A DNA stretch of 64,000 nt from Luteibacter aegosomaticola (lineage in GTDB: Bacteria; Pseudomonadota; Gammaproteobacteria; Xanthomonadales; Rhodanobacteraceae). The position numbers and the translations under genes were made by a program. Position 1 is the first letter of the stretch. Each line of letters starts with the position of its first letter. This document shows, one piece after another, positions 1 to 8,325 of the stretch. The notes beneath the pieces are model-generated. The model ran no database searches. It was not told the origin of the DNA and saw only the letters and a program-made list of their open reading frames with translations. Location: NCBI RefSeq assembly GCF_023078475.1, contig NZ_CP095741.1:3472001-3536000 (forward strand). Reading direction: 5' to 3'.

Positions 1-9
1 GCGATACAG

Positions 10-43
10 TGGTGGGCGATGAAACAGGGCTGATCGCCCACCA
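10..43. other. perfect 11-bp inverted repeat upstream of the SDR gene
   Basis: An 11-bp perfect stem (10-20 with 33-43, arm TGGTGGGCGAT) closes a 12-nt loop and ends just before the AAGGAG ribosome-binding site at 50-55. There is no T-tract, so it is not a classical terminator. It may be an mRNA leader or intercistronic hairpin, or a worn relative of the GTGGGCGA-containing REP elements elsewhere in the window. Confidence 0.5.
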
Positions 44-61
44 CCTACCAAGGAGCGCCGC

Positions 62-850
62 ATGGATCTTCGCCTCACCGGACGTCACGCCCTGGTCTGC
101 GGCGCCTCCCAAGGGATAGGCCGGGCCACGGCGTTCGAACTGGCCGAACTGGGAGCCAGCGTCACCCTGCTCGCCCGCTCCGCGGATACCCTGAAGGCGC
201 TCGCCGCCGAACTGCCGGCCACCCAGGCTGGCCAGAAGCACCACTACCTTGCCGTCGACATGCTCGACACCGACGCCCTGGCCGCCGCCGTGCACGGGGT
301 GGTGAAGGACCACGCGGTCCACATCCTGCTCAACAACAGCGGCGGCCCGCCGCCGGGCGCGATCCACGCGGCCGACACCGAGGCGTTCCTCACCGCTTAC
401 CGCCAGCATGTCATCAGCGCCCAGGTGCTGAGCCAGGCCTGCCTGCCAGGCATGCGCGCCGCGCGCTACGGCCGGATCATCAACGTGATTTCCACCTCGG
501 TGAAGGAGCCCATCCCGAACCTGGGCGTCTCCAACACCGTGCGCGCGGCCATGGCCGGCTGGGCCAAGACCCTGTCGGTCGAGGTCGCCCATGAAGGCAT
601 CACGGTGAATAACGTGCTGCCGGGTTACACCCGGACGCCGCGGCTGGACGCACTGGTCGAATCCAGCGTGAAAGCCGGGCGTGGCCGTGACGAAGTCGAG
701 CGCGGGCTGCTGGCGAGCGTGCCTGCGGCGCGTTTTGGCGACCCGGCCGAAGTCGGTGGCGTCATCGCCTTCCTGGCCAGCCCGGCAGCGGGCTATATCA
801 ACGGTGTGAGCCTCGCGGTGGATGGCGGCCGCACGCGCAGCCTGAACTAA
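62..850 (+). CDS. atypical short-chain dehydrogenase/reductase (SDR), kynurenine-operon associated
   Basis: A 262-residue Rossmann-fold protein of classical SDR length. The nucleotide-binding motif GASQGIG is at residues 14-20 and an NNSGG motif is near residue 91. The usual YxxxK catalytic pair is not visible: where it is expected, after the conserved S/T region, the sequence reads SNTVR. This places it in the divergent SDR subgroup that keeps the fold but lacks the standard proton-relay residues. The start follows AAGGAG by 6 nt. It ends 11 nt before an aldehyde dehydrogenase of the 2-aminomuconate pathway, so co-transcription is likely. Its reaction is unknown; a role in 3-hydroxyanthranilate breakdown is inferred from context only. 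Confidence 0.85.
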   Translation: MDLRLTGRHALVCGASQGIGRATAFELAELGASVTLLARSADTLKALAAELPATQAGQKHHYLAVDMLDTDALAAAVHGVVKDHAVHILLNNSGGPPPGAIHAADTEAFLTAYRQHVISAQVLSQACLPGMRAARYGRIINVISTSVKEPIPNLGVSNTVRAAMAGWAKTLSVEVAHEGITVNNVLPGYTRTPRLDALVESSVKAGRGRDEVERGLLASVPAARFGDPAEVGGVIAFLASPAAGYINGVSLAVDGGRTRSLN

Positions 851-861
851 GGCGGCCACCC

Positions 862-2313
862 ATGCTGACGCTCAGCAACCTGATCAACGGCGAACCCCGC
901 GCACCGAGAGGCGGGCGCTACCTTGAGGTAACCGACCCGGCGACCGGCCAGGCGTATGCGCAGTGCCCGGATTCCTCGGCCGAGGATGTCGCGGATGCCG
1001 TCGATGCGGCAGCCCACGCCCTGCTCCGCTGGTCGACGACGCCTGCCGATGCGCGCGCCCGTTGCCTCTCGCGTCTGGCCGACCTGATCGAAGCACGCAT
1101 CGATGAGTTCGCCGCGGCCGAGTCGCGCGACAGCGGCAAGCCACTGGCGCTAGCCCGCAGCCTGGATATCCCACGCGCCATCGCCAACCTGCGCTTCTTC
1201 GCCGCGGCGGCCACGCAGTTCGCTGGCGAAGCGCACGCGATGGAGCATGGTGCGATCAACTACACCTTGCGCCTGCCGCTCGGCGTGGTGGGCTGCATCA
1301 GCCCCTGGAACCTGCCGCTCTACCTGTTCACCTGGAAAATCGCGCCCGCGCTCGCCGCCGGCAATGCCGTGGTGGCCAAGCCTTCTGAGGTCACGCCGCA
1401 CACCGCATGGCTACTGGGAACCCTGGTACAGGAGGCCGGATTCCCCGATGGCATTTTCAACATCGTGCACGGCAGCGGCCCCGCCGTGGGCGAGGCGATC
1501 GTCGTCCACGATGCCGTGAAAGCCATCTCCTTCACGGGTAGCACGCGTACGGGCATCGCGATCGCATCGGCCGCCGCGCCACGCCTCAAGAAGGTATCGC
1601 TCGAGCTGGGCGGCAAGAATCCGGCCATCGTGTTCGACGATGTCGAGTTGAACGACAAGACCATGGCGACGATCGTGCGCTCGGGCTTCGCCAACCAGGG
1701 CGAGATCTGCCTGTGTGGTTCACGCCTGCTCGTCCAGCGCGGCATCTACGAACGCTTCCGCGCCGCCTATCTGGAACGCGTGCGTGCCTTGCGCGTCGGC
1801 GATCCGCTCGAGGCCAGCAGCGACCTCGGCGCCCTCGTCTCCAAACCGCATTTCGACAAGGTCATGGATTGCATCGCGCGGGCACGCGCCGAAGGTGGCA
1901 CGGTACTCGTCGGCGGCGAACAGGTCCACGTCGATGGCCGCTGTGCCGATGGGTGGTTTGTAGCGCCTACAGTAATCGAAGGCCTGCCCGTGGATTCGGC
2001 CACCAACCAGGACGAAATCTTCGGCCCGGTGGTCACGCTCATCCCCTTCGACACCGAAGACGAAGCACTCGCGATCGCCAACGGCACGCCTTACGGCCTC
2101 GCCGCATCGCTGTGGACCCACGATATTTCGCGAGCCCATCGCATGGCGGCGAAGCTCGATTTCGGTATCGTCTGGATCAACTGCTGGATGCTGCGCGACC
2201 TGCGCACGCCGTTCGGCGGCAGCAAGCAATCCGGCGTGGGTCGCGAAGGTGGCTTCGATGCCATGCGTTTCTTTACGGAGGCCAGAAATGTCTGCATCGA
2301 CCACGGGCTCTGA
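862..2313 (+). CDS. 2-aminomuconic/2-hydroxymuconic semialdehyde dehydrogenase (NAD+)
   Basis: A 483-residue aldehyde dehydrogenase covering the whole family length. Visible family elements are the PWNLPL segment (about residue 150), the FTGSTRTG cofactor-binding turn, the general-base Glu in LELGGKNP, the catalytic Cys in GEICLCGSR, and EIFGPVV near the C terminus. The resemblance is to the AmnC/NbaE/DmpC group, which oxidises a ring-cleavage semialdehyde to 2-aminomuconate or 2-hydroxymuconate. The next gene encodes a RidA-type deaminase that overlaps its end by 26 nt, which favours 2-aminomuconate semialdehyde as substrate in the 3-hydroxyanthranilate (tryptophan) route. Earlier pathway genes would lie left of the window. 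Confidence 0.85.
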   Translation: MLTLSNLINGEPRAPRGGRYLEVTDPATGQAYAQCPDSSAEDVADAVDAAAHALLRWSTTPADARARCLSRLADLIEARIDEFAAAESRDSGKPLALARSLDIPRAIANLRFFAAAATQFAGEAHAMEHGAINYTLRLPLGVVGCISPWNLPLYLFTWKIAPALAAGNAVVAKPSEVTPHTAWLLGTLVQEAGFPDGIFNIVHGSGPAVGEAIVVHDAVKAISFTGSTRTGIAIASAAAPRLKKVSLELGGKNPAIVFDDVELNDKTMATIVRSGFANQGEICLCGSRLLVQRGIYERFRAAYLERVRALRVGDPLEASSDLGALVSKPHFDKVMDCIARARAEGGTVLVGGEQVHVDGRCADGWFVAPTVIEGLPVDSATNQDEIFGPVVTLIPFDTEDEALAIANGTPYGLAASLWTHDISRAHRMAAKLDFGIVWINCWMLRDLRTPFGGSKQSGVGREGGFDAMRFFTEARNVCIDHGL

Positions 2314-2737
2314 CACCGTCCGCACCGAAAGCGCGCCCGCGCCCGTCGGTGCCTATCCCCACGCCCGTCGCGTGGGCAACCTGCTTTTCCTTTCCGGCGT
2401 CGGGCCACGCGTGCCCGGCAGCAACGCTGTGCCAGGCAATGTGATGGATGCGCACGGCATGCTCTTGTCGTACGACATCGAGGCCCAGTGCCGGCAGGTA
2501 TTCGCCAATGTGCGGGCCGTACTGGAAGCTAGCGGTGCGCGCTGGGAGGATCTGGTGGACGTCACCGTTTTCCTCACGCACATGGCGCGCGACTTCGCGA
2601 CGTATAACAAGCTCTATGCCGAAGCGTTTGCCGGTGTGGATGCGTGCCGTACCACGGTGGGCATTACCTCCCTACCCACGCCCATCGCGATTGAGTTGAA
2701 ATGCGTGGCAGCACTACCGTCGCCGTCGCAACCCTGA
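2288..2737 (+). CDS. RidA/YjgF-family 2-aminomuconate deaminase
   Basis: A 149-residue RidA-fold protein (VGNLLFLSG near the N terminus, TTVGITSLPTPIAIELKCVA at the C terminus). The IAIELK ending and the position after the semialdehyde dehydrogenase match the AmnD/NbaF 2-aminomuconate deaminases, which release ammonia to give 4-oxalocrotonate. An in-frame ATG exists 39 nt upstream, but the ATG at 2288 has GGAGG at 2278-2282 and gives the family-typical length. It therefore starts inside the preceding gene and is probably translationally coupled to it. General enamine/imine deaminase activity cannot be excluded. Confidence 0.8.
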   Translation: MSASTTGSDTVRTESAPAPVGAYPHARRVGNLLFLSGVGPRVPGSNAVPGNVMDAHGMLLSYDIEAQCRQVFANVRAVLEASGARWEDLVDVTVFLTHMARDFATYNKLYAEAFAGVDACRTTVGITSLPTPIAIELKCVAALPSPSQP

Positions 2738-2747
2738 CCATCGCCTT

Positions 2748-2795
2748 CGCTATGACCGTGGCCGTCGCCATGACCGTCACCGTCGCTATGACCGT
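2748..2795 (+). repeat. short tandem repeat, 18-bp unit, 2.7 copies
   Basis: Three consecutive units begin at 2748, 2766 and 2784 (consensus CGCYATGACCGTSRCCGT, the last unit truncated). They lie directly after the deaminase stop codon and run into the REP element at 2794. No coding frame is supported here. Confidence 0.7.
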
Positions 2796-2887
2796 AGGAG
2801 CCCACCCTGTGGGCGACGCCTTTCGCGATAACGCCACAGGGCCTGGGCGGTGAGGCGAAAGATGTCGCCCACAGGGTGGGCTCCTAC
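2794..2887. repeat. REP/BIME element, type A
   Basis: Two 24-bp arms (2794-2817 and 2864-2887) are perfect reverse complements and begin GTAGGAGCCCACC on their outer sides. The 46-bp spacer holds a second, weaker complementarity (CTTTCGC against GCGAAAG). The same arms recur at 16627-16762, 34771-34865 and, decayed on one side, 41132-41226. It lies between convergent genes, where it could act as a bidirectional hairpin. Confidence 0.85.
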
Positions 2888-2908
2888 GGGGCGTGGCGGA
2901 TGCCTTGA

Positions 2909-3706
2909 TCAGGGCGTGAGCTGCTGGGTGCCTTCGAGGCAGGCCTTTAGCATCTCGCCGATCAGCACCTGCACGCGCGCGGCGTGCTTCGGCAGGTATT
3001 CGAAGCTGTCTTCGTCCATGTAGGTGATTTGCGACAGCTCGAGCTGGATGGCGCTCACGCCTTCTTCGGGACGACCGTAATTGCGCGTGATGTAGCCGCC
3101 TTTGAAGCGCCCGTTCACCACGAACGAATAATCGCTCTGCGCCTCGAGAATCGCCGCCACCTTTGCCTGCAGTTCGCCCGCACAGCTGATGCCATCGGCC
3201 GTGCCGAGGTTGAAATCAGGCAACCGGCCGTCGAACAGCATGGGCACGTGGCTGCGAATGGAATGGCCATCCCACAGCACCACGTGGCCGAACTGTGCCT
3301 TCAGGCGCGCGAGTTCATCGGCCAGGGCCTTGTGGTACGGCTTCCACCAGTGCTTCACCCGGTCGGCGACCTCCTTGCCTTCCGGCTCGGCGCCGCCACG
3401 GTAGATATCGTGGCCGTCGAACATGATGGTGGGAACGAGCCCTGTTTCCTTCTTGCCCGGATACAGCGCATGGCCGTCCGCCGGACGGTTCAGGTCGACG
3501 ACGTAGCGCGAGACCACCGGGCGGATGATGCTGGCACCCATGCCCTTCGCAAAATCGTACAACTCGGCCACGTGCCAGTCCGTATCGGGCGAGCGGCGTG
3601 CCGGCCGCTTCATGCGCGCGGCGATCTCATCGGGGATGACGCTGCCGTTATGCGGCAGGCTGATCAGGAGCGGCGCGTTGCCGCGATGCAGGGAGTACGG
3701 GGTCAT
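2909..3706 (-). CDS. hutG: N-formylglutamate deformylase
   Basis: A 265-residue N-formylglutamate amidohydrolase. It hydrolyses N-formyl-L-glutamate to formate and glutamate, the last step of one histidine-degradation route. Family signatures visible are the N-terminal ISLPHNGSVIPDEI, DTDWHVAELYDF, VVDLNRP, the TIMFDGHDIYR loop and LWDGHSIRS. An upstream in-frame extension to 3835 would run into gor and lacks family similarity, so the ATG at 3704-3706 (MTPYSLHRG) is chosen. It starts 16 nt after the end of gor on the same strand, away from any other hut gene in the window. Confidence 0.85.
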   Translation of the reverse strand: MTPYSLHRGNAPLLISLPHNGSVIPDEIAARMKRPARRSPDTDWHVAELYDFAKGMGASIIRPVVSRYVVDLNRPADGHALYPGKKETGLVPTIMFDGHDIYRGGAEPEGKEVADRVKHWWKPYHKALADELARLKAQFGHVVLWDGHSIRSHVPMLFDGRLPDFNLGTADGISCAGELQAKVAAILEAQSDYSFVVNGRFKGGYITRNYGRPEEGVSAIQLELSQITYMDEDSFEYLPKHAARVQVLIGEMLKACLEGTQQLTP

Positions 3707-3722
3707 GGCGTGAGTGTACCGC

Positions 3723-5084
3723 TCAGCCGGGGACGCGATCACCCATGGTGACCATTTCCTCGGCCGATGTGGGGTGGATGGCCATGGTGGCGTCCAGGTC
3801 GGCCTTGGTCGCCCCCATCTTGATCGCCACCGCAAAGCCCTGGAGGATCTCGTCCACCCCGGGGCCCAGCATCTGCATGCCGACGATGCGCGAATCCTCG
3901 CCGACGCAGATCAGCTTGAAACGCACGTACATCGGGCGATGCGCCAGGGCCAGCTGCATCGGTACGAAGGTTTGCTTGTAGAGGTGGACGTCAGCCCCAT
4001 AGGCCTCGCGCGCCTGCTGTTCACTCAGGCCCACGGTGCCCAACGGCGGGTGTGAAAAGACGACACTGGGGATGTTCTGGTAATCCAGTTTCGCACCGGG
4101 GGTATTACCGAACAGGCGATCGGCAAGCTTGCGCCCCGCGTTTACTGCGACGGGCGTCAGCGCGAGACGCTGGGTGATATCGCCCACGGCGTAGACCCCG
4201 GGGATACCGGTTTCCTGGAAATCATCGACCTCGATCTGTCCTTCGCCATTCGTCGCCAGCCCGATCGCATCGAGGCCCAGTGTCGCCGCGTTGCCGTGGC
4301 GGCCCACCGCCTGGATAAGCAGGTCGTACGGCCCGGGCTTCGTGCCCTTGTCGCAATCGAGCATCAGCAAGCCATCCACCTTGTGGGCCGCATCGATCTG
4401 GCAGGTGTAGTTGATGTTGATGCCGTGCTTGGTCATCTCTTCGCCAAGCTGGTAGGCCATCTCTTCATCGAAGCTGCCCATCAGGCGATCACGCACGTAG
4501 AGATCCACCTCGCTACCGAGGGCGCGCAACACGCCGGCCAGCTCCACCGCGATGTAGCCGCCACCGATGATCGCCGTGCGCTTCGGGCAGGCGCGCAGGT
4601 CGAAGAAACCATCCGAGGTGACGCTGTGTTCGAAGCCGGGCTTGTCCAGGGTCTTCGCCGAGGAACCCGTCGCGATGATCACATGCGGCGCCGCCAGCGT
4701 TCGCTCGCCGGCCGCAATGCGGTGCGGTTCGATGAAGCGCGCCGTTTCGCGAACCAGCGTCACCTTCCATTTGTCGAGCTGCTGCTGGTAGCTGCCGTGG
4801 ATCCGGTCGATGTAGGCGTTGCGGCGATCAATGAAGCCGGGCCAGTCGAGTTGCCCCGGCTTGTCGGTGAATCCGTAATCGGCGGCGATGTATTGCGCCT
4901 CCGCCATCTGCGCGGCGTACCACATCGCCTTCTTCGGCACGCAACCGACGTTCACGCAGGTGCCGCCCAGTTCACGCGGTTCCACCAGCGCCACCTTCGC
5001 CCCGTGTTTGGCTGCGCGTATCGCCGATGCCAGGCCGCCCGAGCCACCACCTATCACGATCAGGTCGAAGGCTTCATCGGACAT
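3723..5084 (-). CDS. gor: glutathione-disulfide reductase
   Basis: A 453-residue class I pyridine nucleotide-disulfide oxidoreductase. It has the FAD-binding GGGSGG near residue 12, the redox-active disulfide in GGTCVNVGCVPKK, an NAD(P)H-binding GGGYIAVE, the second FAD motif ending in AVGDI, and the C-terminal HPTSAEE that supplies the catalytic His-Glu of the partner subunit. Length and the GCVPKK form match glutathione reductase rather than dihydrolipoamide dehydrogenase or mercuric reductase. It maintains reduced glutathione with NADPH in the cytosol. It heads the gor-hutG transcription unit on the minus strand. Confidence 0.92.
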   Translation of the reverse strand: MSDEAFDLIVIGGGSGGLASAIRAAKHGAKVALVEPRELGGTCVNVGCVPKKAMWYAAQMAEAQYIAADYGFTDKPGQLDWPGFIDRRNAYIDRIHGSYQQQLDKWKVTLVRETARFIEPHRIAAGERTLAAPHVIIATGSSAKTLDKPGFEHSVTSDGFFDLRACPKRTAIIGGGYIAVELAGVLRALGSEVDLYVRDRLMGSFDEEMAYQLGEEMTKHGININYTCQIDAAHKVDGLLMLDCDKGTKPGPYDLLIQAVGRHGNAATLGLDAIGLATNGEGQIEVDDFQETGIPGVYAVGDITQRLALTPVAVNAGRKLADRLFGNTPGAKLDYQNIPSVVFSHPPLGTVGLSEQQAREAYGADVHLYKQTFVPMQLALAHRPMYVRFKLICVGEDSRIVGMQMLGPGVDEILQGFAVAIKMGATKADLDATMAIHPTSAEEMVTMGDRVPG

Positions 5085-5161
5085 GTGCGGCTCCAGGGGA
5101 AAGGGGGGAAAACTCGCACCGTAACAAATCGGCCTGGCGCAAGCGTGTGAAAAAAGACCGG

Positions 5162-6421
5162 CTAGAGGCCGAAACGCGCGGGCGAATACGGCGCCGCGTC
5201 GAGCGCGGGTGCGGGCCCGGCGAGCAGGTTGGCCACGAGTTCACCGGTGGCGGCCGACATGCTGATACCCAGCATGCCATGCGCGGTCGCATAGACCAGG
5301 TTCGACCAGCGCGTGCTCGGCCCGATGATCGGCACCTCATCCACGCTCATCGGGCGCCAGCCCCACCAGGGCGTGACCTCGCCCTGCCCTTCGGGCTCAT
5401 GCAGGTAAGCCGCCGCACCACGACGCAGCGCTTCCAGGCGTACCTCGTTCAGCCCCTCGTTGAATCCCGAGAACTCCATGGTGCTGCCAAGCCGATAGCC
5501 CGAGCTCCACGGCGTGACGCACACCGCCGCCTCGCGCAGCACCAGCGAGTGCGTCGGCGCGTTGACCGGCGGCTGATCCCAGGTCAATGAGTAACCTTTG
5601 CCAGGCTGCATCGGCAGGCGAATATCCAGCAAACGCCCGAGCAACGGCGACCACGCACCGAGCGCCATGACAATGCGCTCGCCGCTGAATACGCCGCCGG
5701 TCGTGCGCACGTGGGTGATGCGCCCGGCATCGGTAACGAACGAATCGATGCGCGCACCGGTTTCGATGGCGCCGCCGAGTTCGCGAACGCGCCGCGCCAG
5801 CTCCGCCACGTAGAGATCAGGCCGCAGGCGCGCATCGCCCGGGTGCAACAAGCCGCCGACGACACCCTCACGCAACGAAGGCTCCAGCGCCAGCACGTCA
5901 TCGCCCAGCAGGACGCGCACGTCCATACCGAGGCGGCGTAGCAACTCGACGTGCGCGCGATCGTGCTGCAGCGCGCGCTCGTCGCGATAGACATAGAGCT
6001 CGCCGACATCTTCGAACTCGCAAGCCAGCTCATCGCTGGCGACGAGGTCGCCGATCAATGCACGCGACCGCGCGAGGATGGCGCCACGCGCCTCGCCCGC
6101 CTGCTGGTAATCCCGCCACGTGCAACGTCGGGCGAACCCCAATAGCCAGCGGGCCCGTTCCGGATCGGGCATCGGGTTCACGTATAGGGGCGCGTCCTTG
6201 CGGAGCATGGAACGCAGGGCCGTGCCGACCATGCCCGGCATGGTCAGTGGCCCGGCATGGCTGGGCGTGATGGTGCCGCAATTGCCATGGGAGCTGCCGC
6301 TGCCTGGCGTGTGCTGCTCGAGCACCCGCACGCTCGCCCCCGCCTTCAGCAGGTAGAGCGCGCACGCCAGGCCGATCACGCCGCCCCCCATGATCAGCAC
6401 ATCGCTTCGGGATCTTTCCAT
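5162..6421 (-). CDS. DadA-like FAD-dependent D-amino-acid dehydrogenase
   Basis: A 419-residue DAO-family flavoprotein with a dinucleotide-binding N terminus (VLIMGGGVIGLACALYL), a conserved SSHGNCGTI segment, MQPGKGYSLTW in the middle, and the C-terminal ATAHGMLGISMSAATGEL typical of DadA and related D-hydroxyproline dehydrogenases. It should oxidise a D-amino or imino acid and pass electrons to the membrane chain. The exact substrate is not readable from sequence. No alanine racemase or proline-catabolic gene is adjacent. It lies 77 nt before gor on the same strand and may be a separate transcription unit. Confidence 0.8.
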   Translation of the reverse strand: MERSRSDVLIMGGGVIGLACALYLLKAGASVRVLEQHTPGSGSSHGNCGTITPSHAGPLTMPGMVGTALRSMLRKDAPLYVNPMPDPERARWLLGFARRCTWRDYQQAGEARGAILARSRALIGDLVASDELACEFEDVGELYVYRDERALQHDRAHVELLRRLGMDVRVLLGDDVLALEPSLREGVVGGLLHPGDARLRPDLYVAELARRVRELGGAIETGARIDSFVTDAGRITHVRTTGGVFSGERIVMALGAWSPLLGRLLDIRLPMQPGKGYSLTWDQPPVNAPTHSLVLREAAVCVTPWSSGYRLGSTMEFSGFNEGLNEVRLEALRRGAAAYLHEPEGQGEVTPWWGWRPMSVDEVPIIGPSTRWSNLVYATAHGMLGISMSAATGELVANLLAGPAPALDAAPYSPARFGL

Positions 6422-6554
6422 GGGACGAGTCTAACGGGCCAAACGGCGCCCGGCGGCCTGTCCGGGGGATGAATTCGTGCGAAGTGAGAGGTATTCCACG
6501 CAACTTGTTGATTTGATAACCTCCCCGTGCCGATCCTGACAGGGGAAACGCCCG

Positions 6555-7130
6555 ATGCATCCCGCTCCGCCCTCATTTCGCCCGCTGCGCGCCCTTGGCT
6601 GGGTGACGATGGCGGCCGCCCTGGCCCTGCTCGCCGCCTGCGGGAGCACGCCACATAAGCGTTCCTCGTCGTCCCAGCGCAACAACCCCGCCTCCGCGGT
6701 GCCGTTGGCGAAGAACCTCAACTGGTCGACCAAGCCCGCGGCAGCCCCGCCGCCGGATGCGGCGAACGACGTCCTTTTCCGTGCCATTGGCCTGGTGGGC
6801 ACGCCGTACCGGTGGGGTGGCAATACCCCTGCGGGCGGCTTCGATTGCAGCGGCCTGGTGAATTACATCTACCTGACCTCGACCGGCGTGCGCCTGCCGC
6901 GCACCTCGTCCGAGATGGCCGACCTCGACAAGCCCAAGATTGGTGAATCCGATCTGGAAAGCGGCGACCTCGTGTTCTTCGGCCGCGGCCATGTCAGCCA
7001 TGTTGGTGTCTACGTGGGCAAAGGCCGCTTCGTCCACGCTCCGAACTCCGGTGGTACGGTCCGCCTGGATGAGCTCGATGGGGCTTACTGGAAGGAAAAC
7101 TTCGTCTATGGTCGACGCGTTCTAAACTGA
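6555..7130 (+). CDS. NlpC/P60-family cell-wall endopeptidase, lipoprotein
   Basis: A 191-residue protein with a lipoprotein signal (hydrophobic run ending LALLAACGS, Cys near residue 33), a low-complexity Ser/Pro linker and a C-terminal NlpC/P60 domain. The catalytic Cys is in GGFDCSGLVNYIY, preceded by GTPYRWGGN; the His is in GHVSHVGVYVG and a third polar residue follows in RFVHAPNSGG. This arrangement matches the Spr/MepS-like peptidoglycan DL-endopeptidases that cut cross-links between meso-DAP and D-Glu. It is expected at the periplasmic face of the outer membrane and is monocistronic by layout. Confidence 0.88.
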   Translation: MHPAPPSFRPLRALGWVTMAAALALLAACGSTPHKRSSSSQRNNPASAVPLAKNLNWSTKPAAAPPPDAANDVLFRAIGLVGTPYRWGGNTPAGGFDCSGLVNYIYLTSTGVRLPRTSSEMADLDKPKIGESDLESGDLVFFGRGHVSHVGVYVGKGRFVHAPNSGGTVRLDELDGAYWKENFVYGRRVLN

Positions 7131-7168
7131 ACGAACGGCAACATAGACTTTCGCGTCGCATGAATTAG

Positions 7169-7192
7169 ATTGCGCGCTATTTAATTGCGTGC
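7169..7192. promoter_or_regulatory. candidate regulatory direct repeat upstream of ohr
   Basis: Two near-identical 9-mers, ATTGCGCGC (7169-7177) and ATTGCGTGC (7184-7192), are spaced 15 bp apart in the otherwise AT-richer promoter region of ohr. In many bacteria ohr is repressed by OhrR bound upstream. No ohrR gene is next to ohr here, so the assignment is only positional. Confidence 0.3.
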
Positions 7193-7260
7193 TTTACTCT
7201 CTTCACGGCCCGGGACATCCCCGGCGCTTCCTCCCCTGTCAGCCAGAAAGGAAAGCCCTC

Positions 7261-7713
7261 ATGAGCAACGTGTCGAAAATCGAAAAGGTCCTCTATACCG
7301 CCCACGCTGAAGTCGCCGGCGGCCGCGAAGGCCACGCCAAGACCGACGATGGCCTGATCGACCTGCAGCTGCGCCTGCCGAAGGAAATGGGCGGCAATGG
7401 CGGCGGCAGCAACCCGGAACAGCTGTTCGCTGCCGGTTACGCCGCATGCTTCGAGGGCGCCGTGCGCTTCGTCGCCGGCCAGAAGAAGGTCAAGGTCGAC
7501 GGCGCTTCGGTGAAGAGCGAAGTCGGTATCGGTCCGCGCCAGGGGTCGGGCTTTGCGATCAACGTGAAGCTGGCCGTCAGCCTGCCGGGCGTCGATGACG
7601 CGACCGCCCAGGAAATCGTCAAGACCGCGCACGAAGACGTCTGCCCGTACTCGCACGCCACCCGCGGCAACATCGACGTGGACGTGAGCGTGAACGGCAA
7701 GGCCGTCGTCTGA
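7261..7713 (+). CDS. ohr: organic hydroperoxide resistance protein (OsmC/Ohr family)
   Basis: A 150-residue Ohr peroxidase. The protein begins MSNVSKIEKVLYTAHAEV after a short upstream in-frame stretch that lacks family similarity. The two redox Cys are visible: one in the NPEQLFAAGYAACFEGA segment and one in EDVCPYSHATRGN. Ohr reduces fatty-acid and other organic hydroperoxides, using lipoylated proteins as reductant in the cytosol. It is a single gene followed by a strong bidirectional terminator. Confidence 0.92.
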   Translation: MSNVSKIEKVLYTAHAEVAGGREGHAKTDDGLIDLQLRLPKEMGGNGGGSNPEQLFAAGYAACFEGAVRFVAGQKKVKVDGASVKSEVGIGPRQGSGFAINVKLAVSLPGVDDATAQEIVKTAHEDVCPYSHATRGNIDVDVSVNGKAVV

Positions 7714-7730
7714 TCACCAGGCGCAAGGCA

Positions 7731-7763
7731 TAAAAAAAGGCGGCCACCAGGCCGCCTTTTTTA
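7731..7763. terminator. bidirectional intrinsic terminator between ohr and slyD
   Basis: The stem AAAGGCGGCC/GGCCGCCTTT with a 4-nt loop is flanked by an A-tract on the left and a T-tract on the right. It can terminate ohr on the plus strand and slyD on the minus strand. Confidence 0.9.
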
Positions 7764-7783
7764 TGCGTGCAACACCGGGAAAA

Positions 7784-8272
7784 TCAGTGTGCGCCGTCGC
7801 CGTTCGGGTGAGCGTGGCCGTGGGCCTTCTCTTCGTCCGAGGCATCGCGCACCGACTGCACGTCGATGTTGAACGTGAGGGTCTTGCCGGCCATCGGGTG
7901 GTTGGTGTCGATATCGACGACGCTGGAACCCACCTTCTGCACGACGACCGCCTGCTGGCCGCCTTCCTTCAGCGAGAGGATGGTGGTGTCGCCGGCCTTG
8001 AGGCCCTTGCCCTGGTTCGGGAAGTACTTCTTCGGCACGCGCTGGGTGGCGCCTTCGCGACGCTCGCCGTAGCCCTGGTCCGGGGTGATCACCAGGTCGA
8101 ACTTGTCACCTTCCGACTTGCCTTCGAGGCCCGCTTCCATGCCCGGGATCAGCTGGCCGTGGCCGAGCAGGATCCACAGCGGTTCGCCACCGTCGGTCGA
8201 GGTCTCGACCTGGTTGCCGTCGACGCTGAGGGTGTAGTGGAACGAGATGACCTTGTCCTTGCCAGCCTGCAT
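7784..8272 (-). CDS. slyD: FKBP-type peptidyl-prolyl cis-trans isomerase, SlyD
   Basis: A 162-residue SlyD-type FKBP: an N-terminal half FKBP domain (VISFHYTLSVDG, then PLWILLGHGQLIPGMEAGLEG), an inserted IF chaperone flap (ITPDQGYGER to the VVQKV region), and the end of the FKBP domain in NHPMAGKTLTFNI. The His-rich tail (EKAHGHAHPNGDGAH) is a short version of the metal-binding tail known from SlyD. It acts as a cytosolic folding helper and nickel/zinc binder. The start at 8272 (MQAGKDK) is preferred over an upstream ATG. Confidence 0.88.
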   Translation of the reverse strand: MQAGKDKVISFHYTLSVDGNQVETSTDGGEPLWILLGHGQLIPGMEAGLEGKSEGDKFDLVITPDQGYGERREGATQRVPKKYFPNQGKGLKAGDTTILSLKEGGQQAVVVQKVGSSVVDIDTNHPMAGKTLTFNIDVQSVRDASDEEKAHGHAHPNGDGAH

Positions 8273-8325
8273 GATGGTTTCTACCGGATGAAAACGGGGC
8301 ATTTTACCGGGGTGCGGGCCCGGCG

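Noticed and set aside
2748-2887. Short tandem repeat plus REP as a CRISPR remnant
   Set aside because: The 18-bp units are contiguous with no spacers and there are no cas genes.
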